Shown here: one piece after another, positions 27,552 through 34,919 of the stretch | Layout of the letters: the number at the start of each line of letters is the position of its first letter | How positions within the stretch are numbered: position 1 is the stretch's first letter | Source: Phycisphaeraceae bacterium | GTDB taxonomy: Bacteria; Planctomycetota; Phycisphaerae; Phycisphaerales; UBA1924 | Direction of reading: 5' to 3' | Length of the DNA stretch: 64,000 nucleotides | Assembly: GCA_023898685.1 (NCBI GenBank) | Contig: CP060234.1 | Span: 1,736,001 to 1,800,000, forward strand | Position numbers and translations under genes: made by a program | Notes under the pieces: generated by a model | Databases searched by the model: none | What the model was told of the DNA's origin: nothing | Seen by the model: the letters and a program-made list of their open reading frames with translations, nothing else

Positions 27552-28618
27552 CGCCCCCTCTCGTCGCTGCCCGTCGCCTGGCCGACCGCGTCGACCCAGT
27601 CCCCGCTGTTCCGCCTCGTGTTGACCGCGACCGCCGCGGGGAAGGGCGTCGAGTCGGCGTAGTCGTTCACCACGTACCGCGTCCCGTGCAGCACGCCCAT
27701 CACGAGCTTGTCATACGGCACCCCTTCCTCGCGGAGCTGCCTCTCGGTCGCGTCCCGGAAGCACTCGGGCCGGCTCGTCATCAGCACGATGCACTGCCCG
27801 CGGGCGCTGAGTTCACGCACCGCCCCGACCGCCTCGGGAATCGGCGCCGACTCGCCCCAGCGCGGCGCCCAGTGCCGCCGCCCGTTCTCGTAGAGCACCC
27901 CGTCGATGTCGATGATGTACGTCCCGAACCGCGAGCGGTAGGCGATCCACTCCGCCTCGGTGCCCCAGTCCTCGTACCCCGTGCACGAGACCGGCACGAA
28001 CGGCTCGCCCAGCCCGATCATCCGGTCGATCACGTGGCTCAGGTAGCACTCCCGCCCGTCGCTCGCGTCCATGTGGGCGCGGAATTCGCGGACGTATTGC
28101 TCCGCATCGCAGAACCAGTAGCCCCCGCAGCTGAACCACTCCGAGCTGATCTGCTTCTCCAGCGTCGCGACGATCTGCCCCTGCTCGTTCAGGCGGGCGA
28201 ACCCCTTGTTGTCCAGCCGCACGCCCCGCACCTCGCGGGCGCTGCACACGCTCACCGCATTCGCGCTCTCGGGGTATTCGCGCGAGGGCACGAACGCCGA
28301 GTCCGAGTCCTTGACGAGCACCGGGCCCCGCACCTTCGCGCGTGTGACCATCTCCGCAACTGTCTCCGCCTGCCCGCTCGTCACCGCGTCGAAGACGACG
28401 ATCTCCGAGCCCTCGAACAGGCCGCGCAGCAGACGCACCACGCCGAACCGCTCGTCGTGCTCGCGCAGCACCCCGATGACGACCCGCTCAGCCGACGCGC
28501 CGAACCGGCCCGCCGCGTGCTCGAGCATCGTCCGCCCGTCGGGCATCGCGAGCAGATACTTGGGCGTCGCGGTCGAGTACCGGCTCGAGCGCCCCGCGCA
28601 GGGAATCAAGAGGTTCAT
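27548..28618 (-). CDS. Nucleotidyltransferase-HAD phosphatase fusion
   Basis: A 356-residue bifunctional protein. Residues 1-~225 are a GlmU/RfbA-like nucleotidyltransferase: MNLLIPCAGRSSRYSTATPK with the nucleotide-binding Gly-Arg loop and downstream Lys, VLVKDSDSAF (metal-binding Asp) and YEDWGTEAEW. Residues ~240-345 are a HAD-superfamily domain starting with the catalytic IIDIDGVLYENG, with LMTSRPE and a late VNDYADS. Such a fusion could activate a phospho-sugar or phospho-polyol as an NDP derivative and also remove a phosphate. ATG 28618 follows GGAGGG by 7 nt. It overlaps the upstream kinase-like gene by 131 bp, which is unusual. Confidence 0.82.
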   Translation of the reverse strand: MNLLIPCAGRSSRYSTATPKYLLAMPDGRTMLEHAAGRFGASAERVVIGVLREHDERFGVVRLLRGLFEGSEIVVFDAVTSGQAETVAEMVTRAKVRGPVLVKDSDSAFVPSREYPESANAVSVCSAREVRGVRLDNKGFARLNEQGQIVATLEKQISSEWFSCGGYWFCDAEQYVREFRAHMDASDGRECYLSHVIDRMIGLGEPFVPVSCTGYEDWGTEAEWIAYRSRFGTYIIDIDGVLYENGRRHWAPRWGESAPIPEAVGAVRELSARGQCIVLMTSRPECFRDATERQLREEGVPYDKLVMGVLHGTRYVVNDYADSTPFPAAVAVNTRRNSGDWVDAVGQATGSDERGR

Positions 28619-29585
28619 CGAGTCGAGCCCTCCCGCTTTCAATCCGGCCCATCAGTTCCACGCAGGCCGCGAGCAGCGGCGCCAGCCGCAGCCCGTCCAC
28701 GTACCGCATCACCCGTGACAGCGTCACGACGAGGTGCACGCCCAGCGTGTGTTCGTCGAACCCGTCACCCAGCACCACGCCCAGGAACGCGGTGTGCAGC
28801 GCCGCCAGCCCGCCGGGCCGGCGCGTGCGCACACCCGCGCCCCCCAGCGACACGTCGCCCGCCTTCACGCTGCCCCAGCACGCCAGCGAGCTCTGCATCA
28901 CCTTCGCCGCATCCCAGCAGGCGGTCTCCGAGTCGCTCACCAGCGGGTCAATCAACACCAGGCCGCCGTCGCGACCCACCAGCACGTTGTCGAGCGCCAG
29001 ATCGCCGTGGCAGCCGCCCCCGCACGCCGCGGCCAGCCGCCCGGCTTTCTCCAGGTCCAGCCGCCCGACCCGCTCCGCGTACGCCATCGCGAGCGGAGCG
29101 AGCAGCGCGTGCCCGTCGCACTTCGAAGGCAGCACCGCCAGCGTCTGCCGGATTTTCTGTTCGAGGAACGCCGCGTGGACGCTCGCGTCGGGCCCGGGAG
29201 CCGCGTCGCGGACCACCCTGATTGCCCCGCCCAACCGCTCGCCCAGGGCACGCCCCGCGACCTGCCCGTCCTCGCCCGCGACCGACTCGACCGACCGCCC
29301 CGGGACGTACTCGATCTCGTACCACGCCCGCCCATCGGCCTCGCCGTGCACCCCCAGTTCGGGCACCACGAACAGGCCTGACTCCAGGCCGATCCCCGCG
29401 AGCCACGCCAGCCGCCGCCGCTCGGCTTCGAGCCGGGCCGACGCCCCCTCGCCCGCCGTCTTTCGGACCCAGCCCCGCCCGCCACGGCTGACGATCTCGA
29501 GGCGGGCCCCCGAGAAGCCGCGGAGCGAGACGCCGACGCGTGACGCGTCGTTGGGGGGATCGCCGCTGGGTAGGCGCACAACCAC
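28488..29585 (-). CDS. APH-fold (aminoglycoside phosphotransferase-like) small-molecule kinase
   Basis: About 365 residues from GTG 29585. The Brenner-type kinase motif CHGDLALDNVLV supplies the catalytic Asp and Asn, and VLIDPLVSD the metal-binding Asp, both as in aminoglycoside/choline/sugar kinases. An upstream N-lobe includes WVRKTAGE with a candidate ATP-binding Lys and VPELGVHG. In this setting it more likely phosphorylates a sugar, choline-like or polyol substrate that the overlapping nucleotidyltransferase then activates; resistance is unlikely. The start is uncertain because coding-like sequence continues up to about 29680 without a standard start codon. The 3' end overlaps the next gene by 131 bp. 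Confidence 0.72.
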   Translation of the reverse strand: MVVRLPSGDPPNDASRVGVSLRGFSGARLEIVSRGGRGWVRKTAGEGASARLEAERRRLAWLAGIGLESGLFVVPELGVHGEADGRAWYEIEYVPGRSVESVAGEDGQVAGRALGERLGGAIRVVRDAAPGPDASVHAAFLEQKIRQTLAVLPSKCDGHALLAPLAMAYAERVGRLDLEKAGRLAAACGGGCHGDLALDNVLVGRDGGLVLIDPLVSDSETACWDAAKVMQSSLACWGSVKAGDVSLGGAGVRTRRPGGLAALHTAFLGVVLGDGFDEHTLGVHLVVTLSRVMRYVDGLRLAPLLAACVELMGRIESGRARLDEPLDSLRGALEPVLDRDAQVSARDARRADDARARGGPVRRVG

Positions 29586-29682
29586 ACGCGACCTATCGGC
29601 CAGATCGGGATGAGATCCGAAGAACAGACGCTCCCCGAATCGGGGTTTGTCGCTGTGAATCGTCGTGAGGGGCTTGACCGTC

Positions 29683-30702
29683 TCAGGACGCGGCCCGCGC
29701 CGCGATCGATCCGGCGAGCCGCCCTTCCGCGTCGGCCTGCACGGCTTGGGCGTCCCGGCCCTCGGCCCATCCCAGAAAGCCGATCGACCGGGCGGCGTCG
29801 CGCCACGCCCGGCAGGAGCCGAACAGGGCGGCGACCCCCTCATCGTCGATCGAATCGGCCGGGTCATGAGTGATGGCGAGCAGGTCGGCGAATGCGGCTC
29901 GGGCGCCCGCCTCGTGTGCACAGAGTTGGGTTTCGTGGTCCCCGACGCGGTCGGGGGTGTGCTCGTAACGATCCCCGAACACATCGCGGGCTACAGGGGG
30001 GTTCACTTTGTGCAACTCGCCCGCCTGGTGCCCCAGCAGCGCCTCCCGCCTCAGCAGCATCGCAGGGGTGTATCGGTGCCGGTGCGTGACGCACGCCCCG
30101 GGGCGGTAGAGCACCGGGGCGCCGGTCTCCTGCTGCACACGGGCGGCCCACTCGAGATCGTCGAACATGGGCTGTGCGAGCCGCTCGTCGTAGCGGCGCA
30201 TGATCGAGGCGGGGAGCGATAGGTTGAGCGTCCACGCGTGCCGGAAGCCCCAGTCGCGATCGGAGTCCGGGTCGGTCATCCGGTCATAGAAGAAGATCAT
30301 CGAGGTCGCGCGGACGAGCCGGTCGATGACCCGATCGTCGGCGGGGACCTCCCAGGGGGCCGAGCCCAGCACCATCGCGGGGTGGCCGGGCCCACGCTCG
30401 CCGTGCGCGCGCCGGTGGGCGTCGAGCAGGCCCTCGTGGGCGACGACGTCGTCGTTGAGGAAGAGGATCACCTCGCCCGACGCCTGCTCAAGGGCGCGGT
30501 TTCGGGCGCCGCCCGGCCCTGCCTTGGGGCCCGCAACCACCCGGATGTCGGGCCGATCCGCGAGCCGCTCCGGAGCATGCTCCCCGTCCACGGAGACGAT
30601 GACCTCGTCTCCCGGCGCGAGTTGGTCGCGGAGTGCGTCCAAGCACGTCTCGGCCGTCCGGCCGTCGCCCGCGCGTGTGGGGATGATGATCGTCAGCCGC
30701 AT
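29683..30702 (-). CDS. Family 2 glycosyltransferase
   Basis: A 339-residue GT2 enzyme. It begins MRLTIIIPTRAGDGRTAETC, has VIVSVDGEH, the conserved GPGGARNRALEQASGE and the metal-binding ILFLNDDVV (DxD-like), then a LSLPASIMRRY-FDDLEWAARVQ acceptor region with the catalytic-type Glu. A helical C-terminal tail of about 80 residues ends in an Ala/Arg-rich stretch. ATG 30702 is supported by CGGAGG 6 nt upstream. First gene of the minus-strand glycan operon, with about 100 bp to the kinase-like gene. Confidence 0.88.
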   Translation of the reverse strand: MRLTIIIPTRAGDGRTAETCLDALRDQLAPGDEVIVSVDGEHAPERLADRPDIRVVAGPKAGPGGARNRALEQASGEVILFLNDDVVAHEGLLDAHRRAHGERGPGHPAMVLGSAPWEVPADDRVIDRLVRATSMIFFYDRMTDPDSDRDWGFRHAWTLNLSLPASIMRRYDERLAQPMFDDLEWAARVQQETGAPVLYRPGACVTHRHRYTPAMLLRREALLGHQAGELHKVNPPVARDVFGDRYEHTPDRVGDHETQLCAHEAGARAAFADLLAITHDPADSIDDEGVAALFGSCRAWRDAARSIGFLGWAEGRDAQAVQADAEGRLAGSIAARAAS

Positions 30703-30828
30703 TGTGTGCCTCCGGGTATCCATCGGGTCGGGCGGGGCAGAGGCTCCAGCGAGCCCACAGAGCCTCGTACGCATACCGCTCCACGGGCGCGCGCCCGTGG
30801 CTCGTTGGGCATGAAACCGATCCTGGTC

Positions 30829-33471
30829 TTATGCCCCGCCGGTTGGGCCGGCCTCGGGCGAGGGCTCGATCCCCATCCGGGCCGCCGCGATCCGGCGTCG
30901 GTCGTCCCGCCCCCGGGCCCCGACCAGACGGGTGACGGCGATCAGGGCCGAGGCCCAGTCCCAGGGCTGCTGGTACGCCAGGTAGCGGGGCTCCCACTCC
31001 GGGTGGAACTTGCTCTTGTAGTGGAGCAGGCCCCGGTAGTTGTAGATCCGCTCGGCCTTGAGCGAGAAGAGGTGCAGCAGCCGCTCGGCCATCCGCGAGC
31101 CCTTGAACACGCCGACGTCGCTGAGCGGGGCGGCGCCCAGGCTGAAGCTGGCGTATCCACGCTCGGCGAGGGTCTGCATCGTGCGGATGATGACGAAGTC
31201 CATCACGTTGGGGGGCGCCTCGGGCGTGTAGCGCATGAAATCGAGCATCGCGGGCCCGCCCGGACGCGTCGCAAGAACGTTGACAAAGGCAACGATGCGT
31301 CCCCCCGCGTCGCGGGCCAAGCCCACGGGGTTGGCCCGCACGTACCAGGGTGAGAAGCAGCAGGCGCTGAACTGCAACTCGTGCCCGCCCTTCGAAGCGA
31401 GCCACGCGTCGCTGACCTCGCGGAGCTGGTCGACGAGCGCATCATCGAGGGGCGGCTCGATGAACTCGTCAATGACGCCCGCCTTCTCCATGTCGCGCTG
31501 GTTGCGGCGGAAGCCCGCGTTCTTCCCGCCCTCGAGCGAGAAGCCATCGAGCGGCACGATCGCCTCCTCGTTGATCTTGAGGAAGTGGAACCCGAACTCG
31601 TGCAGGTGGCTCATCCAGTCGGCAGAAATCATGGAGAAGACCACGTCGACATCGAGGTCATCGGCGAAGCGGAGGAACGCTTCGATGACGGCGGGGGGCT
31701 CGGCGTCCGGGGCGAGCACGGGGTCTTTGAGCACGATCAGCTTGTCGCCCTGCCGCTGATAGAGCACGAGGCCCGCTGGAGGCCCGCCTGCCCTCGGTTC
31801 GAAGAACCACACGCCCTTGTCTCGCGCCCCGACGAGCAGCGGGTCGGCCCACTCGGCGTGCGCGCGGATGAACGGCACGGCCCGGTCCACGTCCTCGGCG
31901 CCGGGCTTCACCCACAACGACACGGGGCGCGTCGCCTGCCGCACCGCCGCGACGAGGACGACCGCGCCGAGCAGCACGCCGCCCCGCAGGAACCGGCTTG
32001 CCTCGGCCTTCTCGGCGAAGGTGATCCACAGATCCTGGTGGTAGGGGATCTTCTCGAAGGCCGCGAAGCCCGAGATGAGGTAGAGCGCCAGCGCCCCCAG
32101 CCCCGCGGCGAAGAGGAGCTGCCACCCGATCGGCACGCGTCCCCGCCTCGTGAACGCCCCGCGCACGCCGACGAGCAGGCCCAGCAGGACGACCGACGCG
32201 ACGGCCTCTTCGACGTCGCCACCCTTCAGGGGATGGGCGATCGCCGAGGCGAGGAGCATCGTGACCGTGAGCACGAACGCGCTGCGGTATCCCCTGAGCA
32301 GCCCCCGCACGAGCAGGAGCATCAGGAGGGCCGAGACCGCGGCGAGCAGGTGCGACGCCTCGATCGCGCTGAGCGGGACGAGGCGGGCGACCGCGTGAAG
32401 GCGGTCGCCCACCGCGGGCGTCGCGGCGCTGAGCAGCAGGAGGATGGCGTTGACCGCGACGGCCCCCGCGACGACGCGGCGCTGCCAGAGGCGGAGCCGC
32501 TCGGACTGGGTCGCGAGCGCGATGTAGATGACGATCAGCGAGCCCGCCCAGGGAAGGAGGAAGAACCCGGCACGGAAGGCGACGATCGCGGCCGCCGCCT
32601 CGTTGTGGCCCACGCCCAGCAGGTCGAATCCCTTGAACCAGACGGCGTCGGCGCTGCCCAGGCCCCCCGGGATCATGCTCATCAGCCCCGCGAACTGGCC
32701 CGTCAGCACCGTCCGGGCGGCGCCGCTCGGCTCGAGCGTGACCCCGACCGATCGGACAATCAGCTCGAACGCGAGCAGTGTGAGCCCCCAGTCGAGGAAG
32801 GAAACGAGGCCCAGCGGCGCCATGGGCAGCCGATCGAGCTCGGCGCCGTAACGGTGGCGCTTGAGAATCGGCACCGCGGCGCGGGCGGCGACGACCGCGA
32901 AGACGACCGAGCCGATGAGCGCAATCGCGAGCCTGATCACGAGCGCCGAGGAAGAGATTCCGATCGGCAGCCACGCCGCGAGCAGCCAGGCCGTGAGCCC
33001 CGCGGCGCTGGCGATGTAGTGGGCGACGAGTCCCCGCGTGATCTCCGGGCCGCTGAGCCCGAAGCGGCGGTAGGCGAGCAGGCGGATCGCGGGCCCCCCG
33101 ACGGGCCCCATCGAGACGAAGTTGGTCCAGCCGAAGAGGGTGGCGCCCAGCAGCCAGCGGCGAGGGAAGCTCAGCGTGCCAGACCGCCCCTTGGGGAAGG
33201 CGACCGCGTCGTAGAGCCCCATGACCGCGAGGGCGAAGAAGGCGACCGCGATGCCCAGGGCGACGAGGGTCGCGTCGGCGGTGTCGATCGTGTCGCGGAT
33301 CTTGTGGAGGTCGAGCGCGTGGATCTCGCGCCAGGCGAGCCAGACGACGAGAGCGGGCAGGCCGACCTGGAGCGCCAGTTTCGCCCAGCGCCACGAGGCG
33401 GCGAGGCGCTCGGCAAAGTCAGGCCCGGTCTGGGGCTCGGTCGTGCCCCGGGGCTCGTTTGGTCCGGCCAT
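30829..33471 (-). CDS. mprF: MprF-like phosphatidylglycerol lysyltransferase/flippase
   Basis: An 880-residue membrane protein with the two-part layout of MprF. Residues ~30-540 hold about 14 hydrophobic helices of the lysyltransferase/flippase type (UPF0104), including FVSMGPVGGPAIRLLAYRR and MSMIPGGLGSADAVWFKG. Residues ~550-855 are the cytosolic DUF2156 aminoacyl-transferase domain (SMISADWMSHLHEFGFHFLK, RRNQRDMEKAG, VIIRTMQTLAERGYASFSLGAAP, YNYRGLLHYKSKFHPEWEPRYL). MprF moves an amino acid from aminoacyl-tRNA to phosphatidylglycerol and flips the product, lowering surface charge; the amino acid here is unknown. A TATCAT hexamer ends 5 nt before the ATG. Confidence 0.9.
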   Translation of the reverse strand: MAGPNEPRGTTEPQTGPDFAERLAASWRWAKLALQVGLPALVVWLAWREIHALDLHKIRDTIDTADATLVALGIAVAFFALAVMGLYDAVAFPKGRSGTLSFPRRWLLGATLFGWTNFVSMGPVGGPAIRLLAYRRFGLSGPEITRGLVAHYIASAAGLTAWLLAAWLPIGISSSALVIRLAIALIGSVVFAVVAARAAVPILKRHRYGAELDRLPMAPLGLVSFLDWGLTLLAFELIVRSVGVTLEPSGAARTVLTGQFAGLMSMIPGGLGSADAVWFKGFDLLGVGHNEAAAAIVAFRAGFFLLPWAGSLIVIYIALATQSERLRLWQRRVVAGAVAVNAILLLLSAATPAVGDRLHAVARLVPLSAIEASHLLAAVSALLMLLLVRGLLRGYRSAFVLTVTMLLASAIAHPLKGGDVEEAVASVVLLGLLVGVRGAFTRRGRVPIGWQLLFAAGLGALALYLISGFAAFEKIPYHQDLWITFAEKAEASRFLRGGVLLGAVVLVAAVRQATRPVSLWVKPGAEDVDRAVPFIRAHAEWADPLLVGARDKGVWFFEPRAGGPPAGLVLYQRQGDKLIVLKDPVLAPDAEPPAVIEAFLRFADDLDVDVVFSMISADWMSHLHEFGFHFLKINEEAIVPLDGFSLEGGKNAGFRRNQRDMEKAGVIDEFIEPPLDDALVDQLREVSDAWLASKGGHELQFSACCFSPWYVRANPVGLARDAGGRIVAFVNVLATRPGGPAMLDFMRYTPEAPPNVMDFVIIRTMQTLAERGYASFSLGAAPLSDVGVFKGSRMAERLLHLFSLKAERIYNYRGLLHYKSKFHPEWEPRYLAYQQPWDWASALIAVTRLVGARGRDDRRRIAAARMGIEPSPEAGPTGGA

Positions 33472-33476
33472 GCGGG

Positions 33477-33482
33477 ATGATA
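33477..33482 (-). promoter_or_regulatory. -10-like TATCAT, 5 nt before the MprF-like start
   Basis: Minus-strand TATCAT ends 5 nt before ATG 33471; no Shine-Dalgarno. Confidence 0.5.
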
Positions 33483-33560
33483 CGAGCGATGCGACAGAAA
33501 GAACCCCGAGCGCGAGCGACGGGCCGGGCGCCGGATCGCGTTCGGATCCTCTTGCACTTT

Positions 33561-33590
33561 GGCCCATCGCTTGCGATCAGGGCTCCTTCC
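33561..33590 (+). repeat. Dispersed GGCCCATCGC repeat, copy C
   Basis: GGCCCATCGCTTGCGATC then AGGGCTCCTTCC in the gap between the MprF-like and HupE-like genes; ATCGC-TT-GCGAT is an internal palindrome. Confidence 0.55.
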
Positions 33591-33621
33591 GAGGCGTCCG
33601 AAGGCTGCACAGGTGGCATGA

Positions 33622-34842
33622 TCAGACCAGCCGCTGCACGAACCAGTACAGCGCGATCAGCGCGATCACGACCGAGAGCGGCACCGCGATCCTCGAGCGG
33701 TACCATTTCTCGCCCCGGAACCAGCCCAGCGTGAGGAACGCGAGCACGATGATCGTCAGGTGCCCGCCCTCGACACCCACGTTGAAGGCGACGATGCCCG
33801 TGGCGAGCTGGTGGGGTGGAAGCCCGATGCTCAGCAGGCCCGAGGCGAAGCCCAGCCCGTGCGCGAGACCGAAGAGGAACGCCACCGCGGGACGCCACGG
33901 ATGGATCTTCGTCACGAACAGGTTCTCGATCGCGATGAAGGCGATCGTCGCCGCGATGATCGGCTCGACCACGCCCGACGGGATGTGGACGAGCCCTAGC
34001 GTCGCGAGCGTGAGCGTGCAGGTGTGGGCGAGCGTGAAGGTCGTCGTCTGCCAGATCAGGTCGCGGAAGCGGCTGTTGAGCAGGAAGAGGCCCAGGATGA
34101 ACAGCTCGTGGTCGGTGCCCTCCGGCATGATGTGCTCGTAGCCCAGCACGATGTAGCGCCAGGCGATCGCGAGCACCCCCGGCTCGGAGGCTGTGTGGGC
34201 CTTGGCGTTGGACTCGGCCTGGTTGGCGGGCGACCCTTCTGCCGCGTCGGCCTGCTCGCCCGCGGGTGACCGGGTGACCCAGCTCACGTCGAACTCGGGC
34301 GAGGTCTCGCCGGGCTCGACGGGCAGATAGCTCGTCTCTCGACCCAGACGGGCGACCCCCAGGATAACCTGGTCGAGCACCGCCGGTGCCCGCACCGAAA
34401 TTGCCCGCGTGCCCGTCGGCAGATTGGTGCGAGCGATGAACTCGAGCTTGACCGGCAGCCGCTCGCTCGGGTTGTCGGCCTTCCACTGGTCGATCAGATC
34501 GAGCGTGGGGGACTGGACGAGTTCGAGCTCGAGTGGCTCACCGTCGGCGAAGACCTTGAAGCCCGCCTGGAACCGCTCACGCCCGTCCTGCAACGCCGCG
34601 CCGAGGTCGGCCCGGGGCCCGTCGAGCAGGGCATACATCTGCGGGTCGGTGATGCGCGTCGAGGTGTCGTTGAGCGCGTAGGCGAGGGCGTCGTGCGTGA
34701 CGATCACCTCGACGAACGGGCCGTCCGGGCCCTCCTTCACGCTGACGTTGGCGATCGTGCCCAGCGCAGGGTGGGCGAGCGCCGACGCCGCGGCGACGAC
34801 GAGCGCGAGCAGACACGAGATGATCGACAGACCCGCCTTCAT
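33622..34842 (-). CDS. HupE/UreJ-family membrane protein with large periplasmic N-domain
   Basis: A 406-residue protein with a signal peptide (1-23, ALA-H cleavage). About 200 periplasmic residues of beta-rich sequence (VEVIVTHDALAYALND, LPVKLEFIARTNL) follow, then six or so transmembrane helices from residue ~225. The membrane part shows the HupE/UreJ signature: GTDHELFILGLFLLNSRFR, TTFTLAHTCTLTLATLG, IENLFVTK, FGLAHGLGFASGL and FNVGVEGGH, with His/Asp residues in helices that could carry a divalent metal. Related proteins are proposed nickel or cobalt permeases. A GGGAG lies 9 nt before the ATG. No hydrogenase or urease gene is near, so the ligand is open. Confidence 0.82.
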   Translation of the reverse strand: MKAGLSIISCLLALVVAAASALAHPALGTIANVSVKEGPDGPFVEVIVTHDALAYALNDTSTRITDPQMYALLDGPRADLGAALQDGRERFQAGFKVFADGEPLELELVQSPTLDLIDQWKADNPSERLPVKLEFIARTNLPTGTRAISVRAPAVLDQVILGVARLGRETSYLPVEPGETSPEFDVSWVTRSPAGEQADAAEGSPANQAESNAKAHTASEPGVLAIAWRYIVLGYEHIMPEGTDHELFILGLFLLNSRFRDLIWQTTTFTLAHTCTLTLATLGLVHIPSGVVEPIIAATIAFIAIENLFVTKIHPWRPAVAFLFGLAHGLGFASGLLSIGLPPHQLATGIVAFNVGVEGGHLTIIVLAFLTLGWFRGEKWYRSRIAVPLSVVIALIALYWFVQRLV

Positions 34843-34919
34843 GCGGGCGGACTCCCGTTCTCAAACGAGCGCGGCGACCCGACGCGGGCCGCCGCGGTGA
34901 TTTACGTCCCGTCGTGGGC

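Noticed and set aside
28488..29585. Calling the APH-fold gene an antibiotic-resistance enzyme
   Set aside because: Its operon of glycosyltransferase, nucleotidyltransferase and methyltransferase points to a metabolic small-molecule kinase; the fold alone does not indicate aminoglycosides.
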